Below, one piece after another: positions 43,896 to 53,333 of a stretch of DNA of 64,000 nucleotides; the stretch's first letter is position 1, and each line of letters begins with the position of its first letter. A model generated the notes under the pieces. That model did no database searches. It was not told the DNA's origin and worked only from the letters and a program-made list of their open reading frames with translations. Source of the stretch: Paraburkholderia dinghuensis. Its GTDB lineage: Bacteria; Pseudomonadota; Gammaproteobacteria; Burkholderiales; Burkholderiaceae. A program made the translations under genes and the position numbers. The stretch is from contig NZ_RQIS01000021.1 in assembly GCF_003837865.1 (NCBI RefSeq), forward strand, positions 32,384 to 96,383, read 5' to 3'.

Positions 43896-44315
43896 TCATT
43901 CGCCGATCAGATGCAGCACGATATCGCGTGCCTGTGCATGCCGGCGATGCTCGAACAGATAAATGCCCTGCCAGGTGCCGAGCACCGGCTCGCCGTGTTC
44001 GACCGGTATCGACAGCTGCGTTTGCGTGAGCACGGTGCGCAAATGTGCGGGCATGTCGTCGGGGCCTTCCGTGTCGTGTTCGTAGCGCTGCGGATCTTCG
44101 GGGACGAGTTCATCGAAATAACGCTCGATGTCGCGGCGCACCGACGGGTCCGCATTTTCCTGGATCAGCAGCGAGGCCGACGTATGGCGGCAGAACACGG
44201 TCAAAAGGCCCGTGCCGATGCCGTGTTCGCGCACGAACGCGCGCACGTCCGCGCTGATGTCGACGAGGCCGCGCGTGCGCGCGTTCACGCGCAGATGATG
44301 AAGTGCCTGGCGCAT
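43896..44315 (-). CDS. yjbQ: YjbQ family protein (UPF0047)
   Basis: A 139-residue member of the UPF0047/YjbQ family, in which some proteins have weak thiamine-phosphate synthase activity. It shows the family signature TVFCRHTSASLLIQENADPSVRRDIERYFDELVPE and the later GTWQGIYLFEHR. AAGGAG lies eight bases before the ATG. Single gene, divergent from the nitroreductase. Confidence 0.92.
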   Translation of the reverse strand: MRQALHHLRVNARTRGLVDISADVRAFVREHGIGTGLLTVFCRHTSASLLIQENADPSVRRDIERYFDELVPEDPQRYEHDTEGPDDMPAHLRTVLTQTQLSIPVEHGEPVLGTWQGIYLFEHRRHAQARDIVLHLIGE

Positions 44316-44501
44316 GGTTGTAACTCCTTCGTGGTCGCGTGATCCGTGTGATGGATGAGCATAACGGATGCCGCGGCGCCCGGGGAGCGTCCGGCACGCG
44401 CGCGTGCTTGCTGGTAGGATGTCGCCCTTGCCGCCGGGCCGGCGGCGCGAAAGCGCCCCCTCGACGCACGGCAAACACCGGATACACCCAGGAGAACGCA
44501 T

Positions 44502-45155
44502 TTGAACCTTACCCGCTTCGCGAAGGGCCGCCATGCCACGAAGGCATTCGACCCCGCCCGCAAGATTCCCGCATCCGTCATCGACGAACTGAAGGAGCTG
44601 GTTCGTTTCAGCCCGTCGTCGGTGAACTCGCAGCCGTGGCATTTCGTGATCGCATCGAGCGACGCGGGCCGCGCGCGCGTCGCGAAGGCCATGCAACCGG
44701 GCTACGCCTATAACGAGCCGAAGGTGCTGAACGCATCGCACGTCGTCGTGCTATGCGCGCGCACCGACATGGACGACGCCCATCTCGCCGCCGTGATCGC
44801 GCAGGAAGAAGCGGATGGCCGCTTCGCCAACGCCGATGCGAAAGCGGGCCAGCAGAAAACGCGTGCGTATTACGTGGATCTGCATCGGGAGCGCCGCGAC
44901 CTGTCCACGTGGATGGAAAAGCAGGCGTATCTGGCGCTCGGCACGCTGCTGATCGGCGCGGCCACGCTCGAGATCGACGCGTGCCCGATGGAAGGTTTCG
45001 ACGTAAAGACGCTCGACGCGGAACTCGGCCTGAGCGAAAAGGGCCTGACGTCGGTGGTGGTGGTGAGCCTCGGCTACCGCAGCGACAGCGATTTCAACGC
45101 GAAGCTGCCGAAGTCGCGTCTGCCCGTGCAAACCGTGTTCACCGAACTCGCGTAA
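44502..45155 (+). CDS. nfsB: NfsB-like NAD(P)H nitroreductase
   Basis: A 217-residue FMN-dependent nitroreductase resembling E. coli NfsB. Segments are RHATKAFDPARKIP, LVRFSPSSVNSQPWHFVIASS (FMN binding), MEKQAYLALGTLLIGAATLEIDACPMEGFD, and LGYRSDSDFNAKLPKSRLP. It reduces nitroaromatics and quinones in the cytosol. The start is a TTG with AGGAG seven bases upstream; no ATG lies closer to the family N-terminus. Confidence 0.9.
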   Translation: MNLTRFAKGRHATKAFDPARKIPASVIDELKELVRFSPSSVNSQPWHFVIASSDAGRARVAKAMQPGYAYNEPKVLNASHVVVLCARTDMDDAHLAAVIAQEEADGRFANADAKAGQQKTRAYYVDLHRERRDLSTWMEKQAYLALGTLLIGAATLEIDACPMEGFDVKTLDAELGLSEKGLTSVVVVSLGYRSDSDFNAKLPKSRLPVQTVFTELA

Positions 45156-45164
45156 CGTTGGCTC

Positions 45165-45199
45165 GCAAGGCGGGCGTGGGTGTTACGCGCCTGCCTTGC
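45165..45199. terminator. Hairpin between convergent nitroreductase and efflux operon
   Basis: GCAAGGCGGGCG pairs with CGCCTGCCTTGC with one G-T pair. No T-tract follows on either side, so its termination strength is doubtful. Confidence 0.4.
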
Positions 45200-45277
45200 G
45201 CACTCTTGTTCTCCCGTCGCTCACACGTTCCCACTGGCAAAGCCCGCCCCACGTCGCTATAGCGCCGTGCCTGGCGA

Positions 45278-46867
45278 TCATGGGCTTTGTGTCGCCGCCG
45301 GCATGTGGCTCGCCTGTTCGGAGGGCGCATTCGCCGTGTTGGCATTCGGGTCTTCGCGGTCCGGATGCCCTGCCTCGTGCAGTGCGCCGGACCATCCTCC
45401 CCCCAGATCACCGATCAACGAGGCCGCCGTGAGCAGCCGCTGCTGCTGCACGCCCAGCGCTGTCTGCTGCTGGACCAACTGCGTGGTCTGAGCCGTCGCG
45501 ACAGTCGTGTAATCGACGGTACCCGCTTCGAATTCATCCTGGGCGATCTGCGTGCCGTGGATGGCGTCGCGCACGGCGGCGTCGAGCGCATCCGATTGCT
45601 GCGCGAGGATACGCAACCCGGACAGATCGTTCTCCACGCTCTCGAACGCATTCAGCACCGTGCCGCGATAGTTCGCCAGCGCCGCGTCGTAGCTTGCGCG
45701 CGCCGCGGCTACCTGGCCTCCACGCAATCCGCCGTCGAAGATCGTTTGCGTCGCGCTCGCGCCGAGCGACCACACGTAGTTGTTCATATGCAGCAAGCCC
45801 GCGAGCGGCGATTGCGTGAAGCCGGCGAGCGCCGAGAGCGAGATCGTCGGGTAGTACGCCGCGGTCGCTACGCCGATCGACGCGTTCGCTGCGGCCATGT
45901 TCCGCTCCGCCGCCGCGATGTCCGGGCGGCGCTGCAGGATCGTGGAGGGCACGCCAGCGGGAATCGACGGGAGAGTCGGCAGCTTTTCGCTGTGCGCAAT
46001 AGTGAGGTCCTCGGGATTGCGGCCCACGAGTACCGCGATCGCATGCTCGTTCTGCGCGCGCACGACGCCGAGCGAAATCAGGTTCGCTTGTGCCGCTTCC
46101 AGTTGCGTACGCGCGAGAACGAGGCTGGACGGCGGGACGGTGCCGGCGAAATCCTGATCGGCCACCACGCGCAGGAACGCCGTGTAGGCGGCGACTGTGT
46201 GCGTGAGCAGGTCGATATTCGCGTCGGCGACGCGCAGGCCTATCACGGCGTTGGCCAGCACGATCTGTTCGGACAACGTAGCGTTGGCGAGCGTCGCCTC
46301 GCTGGCCTGCGCAGTCGCGGAGTTTTGTTCGATCTGGCGGCGCACTTCGCCCCACACGTCGATGTCCCAGCTCGCGGTGCCTTCAAGCGCGCCCGCGTTG
46401 TTGATGCGCGAGAAGCCGCCGCTGCTGCCGAGCGAGCTGACCCCGCTCACGCTGTTGAGCGTGCCGATGGCCGAACGCTCGCGTGTGAGCGAGCCGGTCA
46501 CCCCGAGCGTCGGAAACAGGCCAGCACGCGCGACGCGCACTTCAGCGACCGCCTGCTGATAGTTCGCGTAGCTCTGCCGCACGGTCTGGTTCGACACCGC
46601 GACGAGGGGCTCCAGTTCGTCGAGCAGCGGGTCGTTGAAAGCGGTCCACCAGTCGCCTTTCGGGCTTTCGGCGGCGGGCTCGGCCTCGGTCCAGCCGGGC
46701 AGCTCCTTCCAGGTGGCGGGCACAGTCACCTGCGGACGATGGTAATCGGGGCCGACCATGCAGCCGCCGACGAGCATCGCAAAGGCGAACGGTGCGAGCC
46801 GCAGCGCGGCGCGCGTGAGCGTCGCGGAAGAGTGGCGGCGCGCTGGCATGTGGGGGGGCTTCATCAT
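45278..46867 (-). CDS. RND efflux outer-membrane channel lipoprotein (NodT/OprM family)
   Basis: A 529-residue outer-membrane factor. The signal peptide ends in the lipobox LVGGC, after which VGPDYHRPQVTVPATWKEL is the usual start of the mature lipoprotein. Two OEP repeats follow (ATLANATLSEQIVLANAVIGLRVADANIDLL and YYPTISLSALAGFTQSPLAGLL, GYDAALANYRGTVLNAFESVENDLSGL-type). It forms the trimeric exit duct for the RND pumps encoded just upstream. Its ATG overlaps the stop of mdtC (ATGATGA), so it is the last gene of the four-gene operon. Confidence 0.92.
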   Translation of the reverse strand: MMKPPHMPARRHSSATLTRAALRLAPFAFAMLVGGCMVGPDYHRPQVTVPATWKELPGWTEAEPAAESPKGDWWTAFNDPLLDELEPLVAVSNQTVRQSYANYQQAVAEVRVARAGLFPTLGVTGSLTRERSAIGTLNSVSGVSSLGSSGGFSRINNAGALEGTASWDIDVWGEVRRQIEQNSATAQASEATLANATLSEQIVLANAVIGLRVADANIDLLTHTVAAYTAFLRVVADQDFAGTVPPSSLVLARTQLEAAQANLISLGVVRAQNEHAIAVLVGRNPEDLTIAHSEKLPTLPSIPAGVPSTILQRRPDIAAAERNMAAANASIGVATAAYYPTISLSALAGFTQSPLAGLLHMNNYVWSLGASATQTIFDGGLRGGQVAAARASYDAALANYRGTVLNAFESVENDLSGLRILAQQSDALDAAVRDAIHGTQIAQDEFEAGTVDYTTVATAQTTQLVQQQTALGVQQQRLLTAASLIGDLGGGWSGALHEAGHPDREDPNANTANAPSEQASHMPAATQSP

Positions 46868-49800
46868 GATGCGCTCTCATCGGCCTGGCGGTTCCAGGGC
46901 AGGCGCTCGGCCCAGCGTGCGAGACGAGCGCGCAGGCGGTCGAGGAACAGGTAAATAACGGGTGTGGTGTACAGCGTAAAGATCTGGCTCAGAAGCAGGC
47001 CGCCCACCACGGTCACGCCGAGCGGCTGGCGCAGCGACGCACCCTGGCCGATGCCGATCGCGAGCGGCACCGCGCCGAGCACGGCGGCGAACGTGGTCAT
47101 CATGATCGGTCGCAGACGCACCACGGCGGCTTCATGGATCGCGCGTCTCGCATCCATGCCTTCGTAGCGCTGCAACTGGATCGCGACGTCGACCATCATG
47201 ATGCCGTTCTTCTTGACGATGCCGATCAGCAGGATGATGCCGATCATCGCGATGACCGAAAACGGCGTGCCGAAGATCAGCATGGCGAGCGTCGCGCCGA
47301 TGCCGGCGGAGGGCAGCGTCGAGAGAATGGTGAGCGGGTGGATGGTGTTTTCGTAGAGCACGCCGAGCACGATATACACGACGGCGAGCGCGGCGAGGAT
47401 CAGGAGCGGCACGGTGCCCATCGACTGCGCATAGGCCTGTGCCGCGCCAGCAAATGCGCCATGCACCGAAGCGGGCATGCCGATGTCGCGTTCGGCCTGG
47501 TTGATGATCTGCTCCGCGCCGCTCAGCGAGCCGCCTTTGGGCAGATTGAACGAGATGGTGCCCGCGACCAGGCCACTCTGGTGATTCACCTGCGTGGCGG
47601 TGTGGCTCGTCACCCACGTCATGAGCGCTTTTAACGGCACCATGGTTTCGGCGGCGGTGCTATCCGGGCTGCCGGTCGTACCGCCGCCCTTGCTGTTGGC
47701 AATCGCATTGGTGAGCTGGTTCGCCACGGCGTTCGCGTTGAGTGCGTTCGTGTTCAACGTGGTGCCAGAGGTCGTGCTCACGGCCACGTGCGACGTCACG
47801 CCGGAGATGGTGCCGGGATGCATCTGTGTCTGTGCGGCGCCGCTCGCGTTGCCCGCTGCCGTGGAAAGCCAGATCTGGTCGAATGATTGCGGAAACTGCC
47901 AGTGCTGCGGCGCGACTTCCATCACGACGAAATACTGGTTGATCGCGTTATAGATGGTCGACACGGTGCGCTGGCCGAACGCGTCGTAGAGCGTGTTGTC
48001 GATCTGGTTCGGATCGAAGGTAAAGCGCTTCGCGGTCTTGCGATCGTAGGTCACGTCGGCCTGCAGGCCGTTTTGCTGCAGGTCGGAGTTCACGTCGAGC
48101 ATCTGGGTACGATGCTTGTTCAGTTCGTCGACGAGCCGTGGCACCCAGGTGAAGAGCGCGTCTGCGTCTTCGCTCGTGAGCGTGTACTGGTATTGCGCCG
48201 CTGCCTGCCGCCCGCCGATCTGGAGGTCCTGTTGCGCCTGGAGGAAGAGTCGCGCGCCGGAGACCGCGTTGAGCTTCGGCCGCAGCCGGTTGACGACTTC
48301 GGTGGCCGAGAGATGGCGTTCGTTGAGCGGCTTGAGTTCGATGAAGACATTGGCCGTGTTGAGCGCGCGCCCGCCCGTGAAGCCGGCCACCGAGGCCACG
48401 GCGGGGTCCTTCTGCACGATCGACTGCAACTGAGCGAGCTTTTTCGACATCGCCTGGAACGAGATGCTCTGGTCCGCGATGATCTGGCCAATCAGGATGC
48501 CGGTGTCCTGCTCGGGGAAGAACGTGGCGGAGAGCAGGCGAGCGACGAACACGTTGGCGACGAGCAGCCCCATCAGCACGAAGATGACGAGCGCCGCATG
48601 GTCGAGCGCGGCTTCGAGCGAACGCGAATAGGCCGCTTTGAATCGTCCGAACTGCGCCTCGAACCACGCGGAAACGCGCCCCTGCGGGCGCGCGTTTTGC
48701 CGGCGCTGGAGCACATACGCGCACATCGCCGGCGTGACCGTGAGCGAGACGACGAGCGAGATGAGGATTGCGATGGAGAGCGTCATCGCGAACTCGTGGA
48801 AGAGCAGGCCGACAATACCCGGCATCAGCAGGATCGGCAGAAACACGGCGATGAGCGAGAGGCTCATCGACACCACGGTGAAGCCCACTTCGCCCGCGCC
48901 GCGCAACGCGGCCTCTTTCGGTTCGAGACCGGCTTCGATGTGGCGCACGATGTTCTCCAGCACGACCACGGCGTCGTCCACGACGAAACCGGTGCCGATG
49001 GTGAGCGCCATCAGCGAGAGATTGTCGATGCTGTAGCCGAGCAGGTACATCGGCCCGAAGGTGCCGACGATCGAGATCGGCAGTGCGACGGCGGGGATCA
49101 GCGTGGCGCGTGGCGAGAGCAGGAACACGAACACCACGCCGATCACGAGCAGAACGGCGATGAACAGCGTGCGCTCCGTTTCGGCCACGGAGGCACGCAC
49201 GGATTCGGAGCGGTCGATCGCGACGTGGACCTTGATCGACGCGGGCAGCGCCGCTTCGATGGCGGGCAGCCTCGCCCCGATCTGCTGCACGGTTTTGACG
49301 ACGTTACTGCCCGGCATCGGATAGACGATGACGAGCACCGCTGACTTGCCGTTATAAAGGCCCGCGTTGCGGATGTTTTCGTTCGAGTCGAGCACCTCGG
49401 CGACGTCTTTGAGCAACACCGGCGAGCCTTCGCGATACGCGATCACGATGTCCTTGAATGGCGCGGCCTTGCTGATCTGGTCGTTCGACAGGACCTGGTA
49501 GCGCTGGTCGCCCTGATCGATGTGGCCTTTCGCGCTGTTCGCGTTGGCCGCGCCGATCGCGGCGCGCACGTCCTCCATGCCGATGCCGTAGCTGTTGAGT
49601 TTGCCGGGCTCCAGTTCCACACGCACGGACGGCAGCGCGCCGCCCCCCAGCGTGATCTGGCCCACGCCGTTCACCTGCGAAAGCTGCTGCTGGATCACCG
49701 AATCGGCGGAATCGTAGAGTTGCGCCTTCGTGAGCGTGTCCGAGGTGAGCGCGAGCACCATGATCGGCGCGCTCGCCGGGTTGTACTGGCGATAGGTCGG

Positions 49801-50178
49801 ATTGCTGCGCAACGTGGTGGGCAGGTCCGCGCGCGCGGCCTGAATGGCCCCTTCGACGTCGCGCGCTGCACCGTTGATGTCACGCGTCAGCCCGAACACG
49901 ATGATGATCATCGACGAGCCCACATAGCTGATCGACGTGAGCTGGCTGACGTCCGCGATGGTGCCGAGGCGGCGCTCCAGCGGCTCGGCGACCGTGGCCG
50001 CCATGATGTCGGGGCTCGCGCCCGCCATCGTGGCCTGCACGACGATCACCGGATACGCGATATTCGGCAGCGGCGCGACCGGCAGCCGGAAAAACGCGAG
50101 CGCGCCTGAAATCAGGATCGCGATCGCGAGGAGTGAGGTCGCGACCGGTCGCCGGATGAAGAGCGCCGAGATGTTCAC
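46864..50178 (-). CDS. mdtC: RND efflux permease MdtC-like
   Basis: A 1104-residue inner-membrane proton-driven pump with twelve helices. N-terminal MNISALFIRRPVATSLLAIAILISGALAFFRLPVAPLPNIAYPVIVV is typical. TM4 carries the proton-relay acids in IGTGFVVDDAVVVLENI. Terminal GIGQGASLRQPLGVTVVGGLLLSQIFTLYTTPVIYLFLDRL is the usual end. It is ~70 residues longer than most MdtC proteins because of an Asn/Thr/Ser-rich insert at residues ~769-844 in the second porter region. The start overlaps the mdtB stop (ATGA). Together with mdtB it likely forms the heteromeric MdtB2C pump. Confidence 0.93.
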   Translation of the reverse strand: MNISALFIRRPVATSLLAIAILISGALAFFRLPVAPLPNIAYPVIVVQATMAGASPDIMAATVAEPLERRLGTIADVSQLTSISYVGSSMIIIVFGLTRDINGAARDVEGAIQAARADLPTTLRSNPTYRQYNPASAPIMVLALTSDTLTKAQLYDSADSVIQQQLSQVNGVGQITLGGGALPSVRVELEPGKLNSYGIGMEDVRAAIGAANANSAKGHIDQGDQRYQVLSNDQISKAAPFKDIVIAYREGSPVLLKDVAEVLDSNENIRNAGLYNGKSAVLVIVYPMPGSNVVKTVQQIGARLPAIEAALPASIKVHVAIDRSESVRASVAETERTLFIAVLLVIGVVFVFLLSPRATLIPAVALPISIVGTFGPMYLLGYSIDNLSLMALTIGTGFVVDDAVVVLENIVRHIEAGLEPKEAALRGAGEVGFTVVSMSLSLIAVFLPILLMPGIVGLLFHEFAMTLSIAILISLVVSLTVTPAMCAYVLQRRQNARPQGRVSAWFEAQFGRFKAAYSRSLEAALDHAALVIFVLMGLLVANVFVARLLSATFFPEQDTGILIGQIIADQSISFQAMSKKLAQLQSIVQKDPAVASVAGFTGGRALNTANVFIELKPLNERHLSATEVVNRLRPKLNAVSGARLFLQAQQDLQIGGRQAAAQYQYTLTSEDADALFTWVPRLVDELNKHRTQMLDVNSDLQQNGLQADVTYDRKTAKRFTFDPNQIDNTLYDAFGQRTVSTIYNAINQYFVVMEVAPQHWQFPQSFDQIWLSTAAGNASGAAQTQMHPGTISGVTSHVAVSTTSGTTLNTNALNANAVANQLTNAIANSKGGGTTGSPDSTAAETMVPLKALMTWVTSHTATQVNHQSGLVAGTISFNLPKGGSLSGAEQIINQAERDIGMPASVHGAFAGAAQAYAQSMGTVPLLILAALAVVYIVLGVLYENTIHPLTILSTLPSAGIGATLAMLIFGTPFSVIAMIGIILLIGIVKKNGIMMVDVAIQLQRYEGMDARRAIHEAAVVRLRPIMMTTFAAVLGAVPLAIGIGQGASLRQPLGVTVVGGLLLSQIFTLYTTPVIYLFLDRLRARLARWAERLPWNRQADESAS

Positions 50179-53100
50179 GGCGTGCCTTCGGGAGCGGGCG
50201 GTGCGCCGCCATCGGGATTGCCTGCACCGTCGGCGCTACGCTTGCGGCCGAAGCGCACGGCGAGACGGTCGAAGAACAGATAGATCACGGGCGTCGTGAA
50301 GAGCGTGAGCATCTGCGATAGCGTGAGGCCGCCGATGATCGCGAGACCAAGCGGCCGCCGCAGCTCTGACCCGGTGCCGGCGCCGAGCAGCATCGGCAGC
50401 GCGCCGAGCATGGCCGCGAGCGTGGTCATCAGGATCGGGCGGAAACGCAGGATCGAGGCCTCGAAGATCGCTTCGCGCGGCGGCTTGCCGTGCACGCGTT
50501 CGGCTTCGAGCGCGAAGTCCACCATCATGATGGCGTTCTTCTTGACGATGCCGATCAGGAGCACGATGCCGATGATGCCGATCACGTCGAGGTCGTCGCC
50601 CGCGATCATCAGCGCGAGCAGCGCGCCGATGCCGGCGGAAGGCAGCGTGGAGAGAATCGTGACCGGATGCACATAGCTCTCGTAGAGCACGCCCAGCACG
50701 ATATAGACGGCCACGAGCGCGGCGATCAGCAAATACACTTCGCTCGTGAGCGAATCTTCGAACGCCTGCGCGGCGCCCTGCAACGACAACGTGATCGACG
50801 GCGGCAATTGCGCAGCCGCCTCAGCCTTGCGGATATCGCGCACGGCGGCGGAAAGCGATCCGCCCTGTGCGAGGTTGAACGAGATCGTCACGGAAGGAAA
50901 CTGCGCGAGGTGGCTGATCACGAGCGGCGAGCGCATGATCTGGATCGTCGCGATGCCCTTGAGCGGCACCTGGCCCGTTGCGCTCGTCTGGCTAGGCAGA
51001 TAGATGTTGCCGATCGAATCGACGGTGGCGAGCGTCTCCGGTTTCGCGACGAGAATCACGCGATACTGGTCCGACTGCTGGAAAATCGTCGAGACGATGC
51101 GCTGGCCGAGGGCGTCGTAAAGCGCATTGTCGATCGTTGCCGCGGTGATGCCGTAGCGCGCCGCGAGCTGGCGGTTCACTTCGACATTGACGGCGAGGCC
51201 GTCCGTATTCAGATCGCTCGTGACGTCGCTGATCGCGGGGATCTGCTTCATACGCGCGATCAGCGCGGGCACGTACTGATTGAATGCCTCCTGATTCGGG
51301 CCGCGCAGCACGACGTTGTACTGATTGGGCGACACCGTCGTGTCGAGCGTGAGTTCCTGCTCCGGCTGCAGATAGAGCCGGATGCCCGGTACCTTCGCCA
51401 CCCGCTGCTGGATGCGCCGCGCGACTTCCACGGCGGTTTCGGAGCGATCGTCGTGCGGCTTCAGATTGATGAGGAAGCGCCCGTTGTTGAGCGTCGTGTT
51501 GATGCCGTCAATGCCTACATACGAGGTGAGCGAGACGACGTCGGGGTCTTTGAGGATCTCGTCGGCGAGCGCGGACTGGCGGCGCACCATCGCGAGGTAG
51601 GACACCGAGTTGTCGGCCACGCTGATGCCCTGCAGCACGCCCACGTCCTGCACCGGGAAGAGACCTTTCGGGATCACGATGTACAGGAGCATCGTGAGCA
51701 CAACTGTGCCCACGGCCACGAGCAGCGTGAGCGTCTGATGGTCGAGCACCCACTTCAGGCCGCGTTCGTAGGCGCCGAGCAGCTTGTTGAAGAGCGATTC
51801 GCTGATGCGCTCGAAACGGCTCGGGTGGCGTTCGGCCTGCGCGCGCAGCATGCGAGCGCAGAGCATCGGCACGACCGTGAGCGAGACGACCGCCGAGAGC
51901 ACGATGGTCACGGCGAGCGTCACCGCGAATTCGCTGAAGAGCCGCCCGATCACGCCGCCCATGAAAAGCAGTGGAATCAGCACGGCAATCAGCGAAATGG
52001 TCAGCGAGAGAATGGTGAAGCCGATCTGCCCCGCGCCTTCCAGTGCCGCCTCAAGGGGCTTCTTGCCCTCCTCCAGATAACGCACGACGTTCTCGATCAT
52101 CACGATCGAGTCGTCCACGACGAAGCCCGTCGCGATGATGAGCGCCATCAGCGAAAGATTGTCGATCGAGTAGTTCAGCTCGTACATCAGCGCGAGCGTG
52201 CCGATCAGCGAGACCGGCACTGAAATGCTCGGAATGATCGTGGCGGGCACGTTGCGCAGGAACACGAAAATCACGGCCACCACAAGCACGACCGCGAGCA
52301 CGAGTTCGAACGCGGCATCGGCCACCGATGCGCGGATCACGCCGACACTGTTCGACACCACCGTGACGTGCATGCCCGCGGGCAGCGCCGCTTCGAGCTG
52401 CGGCAATTGCCGCGTGATCTGGTCGACCGTGGCGATGACGTTCGCGCCCGGCTGGCGCTGGACGTTCAGCACGATCGCGGGTGTGCGGTTGTACCAGGCG
52501 CCGCGCTCCACGTCCTGCGCCGCCGTGCTCACGCGCGCGACATCGCGCAGGAACACGGGCGCGCCGTTCTGGTAGGCGATGACCGTGTCTTCGTAATCCC
52601 TCGGGTCCGAGATCTGATCGTTCGAATTGATCGTGTAGTTGAGCTCGGGGCCGTCGAAGTTGCCCTTCGGGGCGCTCACGTTCACGTTGGCGAGCAGCGT
52701 GCGCAGGTCGTCGAGATTGAGGCCGTAGGCGGCGAGCTTCTGCGGATCGGCTTCCACACGCACGGCGGGCACGTTGCCGCCCGCCGTCGTGACGAGACCC
52801 ACGCCCGACACCTGCGAGATCTTCATCGCGAGCCGGTTGTTGGCCGCATCCTGCAACTGCGTGAGCGACATCGACTTCGACGTGATCGCGAGCGTGAGGA
52901 TCGACTGATCCGCGGGATTGACCTTCGCGTAGGTCGGCGGTGCGGGCAAGCCCGCCGGCAGGAAGCTGTTGGCCGCGTTGATGGCCTGCTGGACGTTCTG
53001 CGCGGCGACGTCGAGATTGAGCGCGAGGTCGAACTGCATCGTGATGACCGACGCGCCTTGCGAACTGTACGAGATCATCTGCTGCAGGCCAGGGATCTGA

Positions 53101-53315
53101 CCGAGCTGCACTTCGAGCGGCGCGGTGACGGTGGTGGCCATCACCGAGGGGCTCGCGCCGGGGTAGAAGGTCTGCACCTGGATGGTCGGATAGTCGACCG
53201 AAGGCAGGGACGACACCGGCAGGAACTTCATCGCGACGAGGCCGACCAGCACCATCGCGATCATCAGGAGCGATGTAGCGACTGGCCGGAGGATGAACAG
53301 GCGGGAGATATTCAT
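50175..53315 (-). CDS. mdtB: RND efflux permease MdtB-like
   Basis: A 1046-residue pump of normal family length, starting MNISRLFILRPVATSLLMIAMVLVGLVAMKFLPVSSLPSVDYPTIQVQTFYPGASP. TM4 has IATGFVVDDSIVMIENVVRYLEEGKKPLEAALEGA with the proton-relay Asp pair. The C-terminal half includes VIGIIGIVLLIGIVKKNAIMMVDFAL. It pairs with the downstream MdtC-like protein. A GTG two codons upstream (53321) is an alternative start. It begins 18 bases after the adaptor gene's stop. Confidence 0.93.
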   Translation of the reverse strand: MNISRLFILRPVATSLLMIAMVLVGLVAMKFLPVSSLPSVDYPTIQVQTFYPGASPSVMATTVTAPLEVQLGQIPGLQQMISYSSQGASVITMQFDLALNLDVAAQNVQQAINAANSFLPAGLPAPPTYAKVNPADQSILTLAITSKSMSLTQLQDAANNRLAMKISQVSGVGLVTTAGGNVPAVRVEADPQKLAAYGLNLDDLRTLLANVNVSAPKGNFDGPELNYTINSNDQISDPRDYEDTVIAYQNGAPVFLRDVARVSTAAQDVERGAWYNRTPAIVLNVQRQPGANVIATVDQITRQLPQLEAALPAGMHVTVVSNSVGVIRASVADAAFELVLAVVLVVAVIFVFLRNVPATIIPSISVPVSLIGTLALMYELNYSIDNLSLMALIIATGFVVDDSIVMIENVVRYLEEGKKPLEAALEGAGQIGFTILSLTISLIAVLIPLLFMGGVIGRLFSEFAVTLAVTIVLSAVVSLTVVPMLCARMLRAQAERHPSRFERISESLFNKLLGAYERGLKWVLDHQTLTLLVAVGTVVLTMLLYIVIPKGLFPVQDVGVLQGISVADNSVSYLAMVRRQSALADEILKDPDVVSLTSYVGIDGINTTLNNGRFLINLKPHDDRSETAVEVARRIQQRVAKVPGIRLYLQPEQELTLDTTVSPNQYNVVLRGPNQEAFNQYVPALIARMKQIPAISDVTSDLNTDGLAVNVEVNRQLAARYGITAATIDNALYDALGQRIVSTIFQQSDQYRVILVAKPETLATVDSIGNIYLPSQTSATGQVPLKGIATIQIMRSPLVISHLAQFPSVTISFNLAQGGSLSAAVRDIRKAEAAAQLPPSITLSLQGAAQAFEDSLTSEVYLLIAALVAVYIVLGVLYESYVHPVTILSTLPSAGIGALLALMIAGDDLDVIGIIGIVLLIGIVKKNAIMMVDFALEAERVHGKPPREAIFEASILRFRPILMTTLAAMLGALPMLLGAGTGSELRRPLGLAIIGGLTLSQMLTLFTTPVIYLFFDRLAVRFGRKRSADGAGNPDGGAPPAPEGTP

Positions 53316-53333
53316 CTGCACCAGGTCCGCGGC

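Noticed and set aside
47887..52223. Long plus-strand frames (485 and 577 codons) opposite the RND pump genes
   Set aside because: Both are antisense to conserved pump genes and have Asp/His/Arg-rich compositions typical of shadows.
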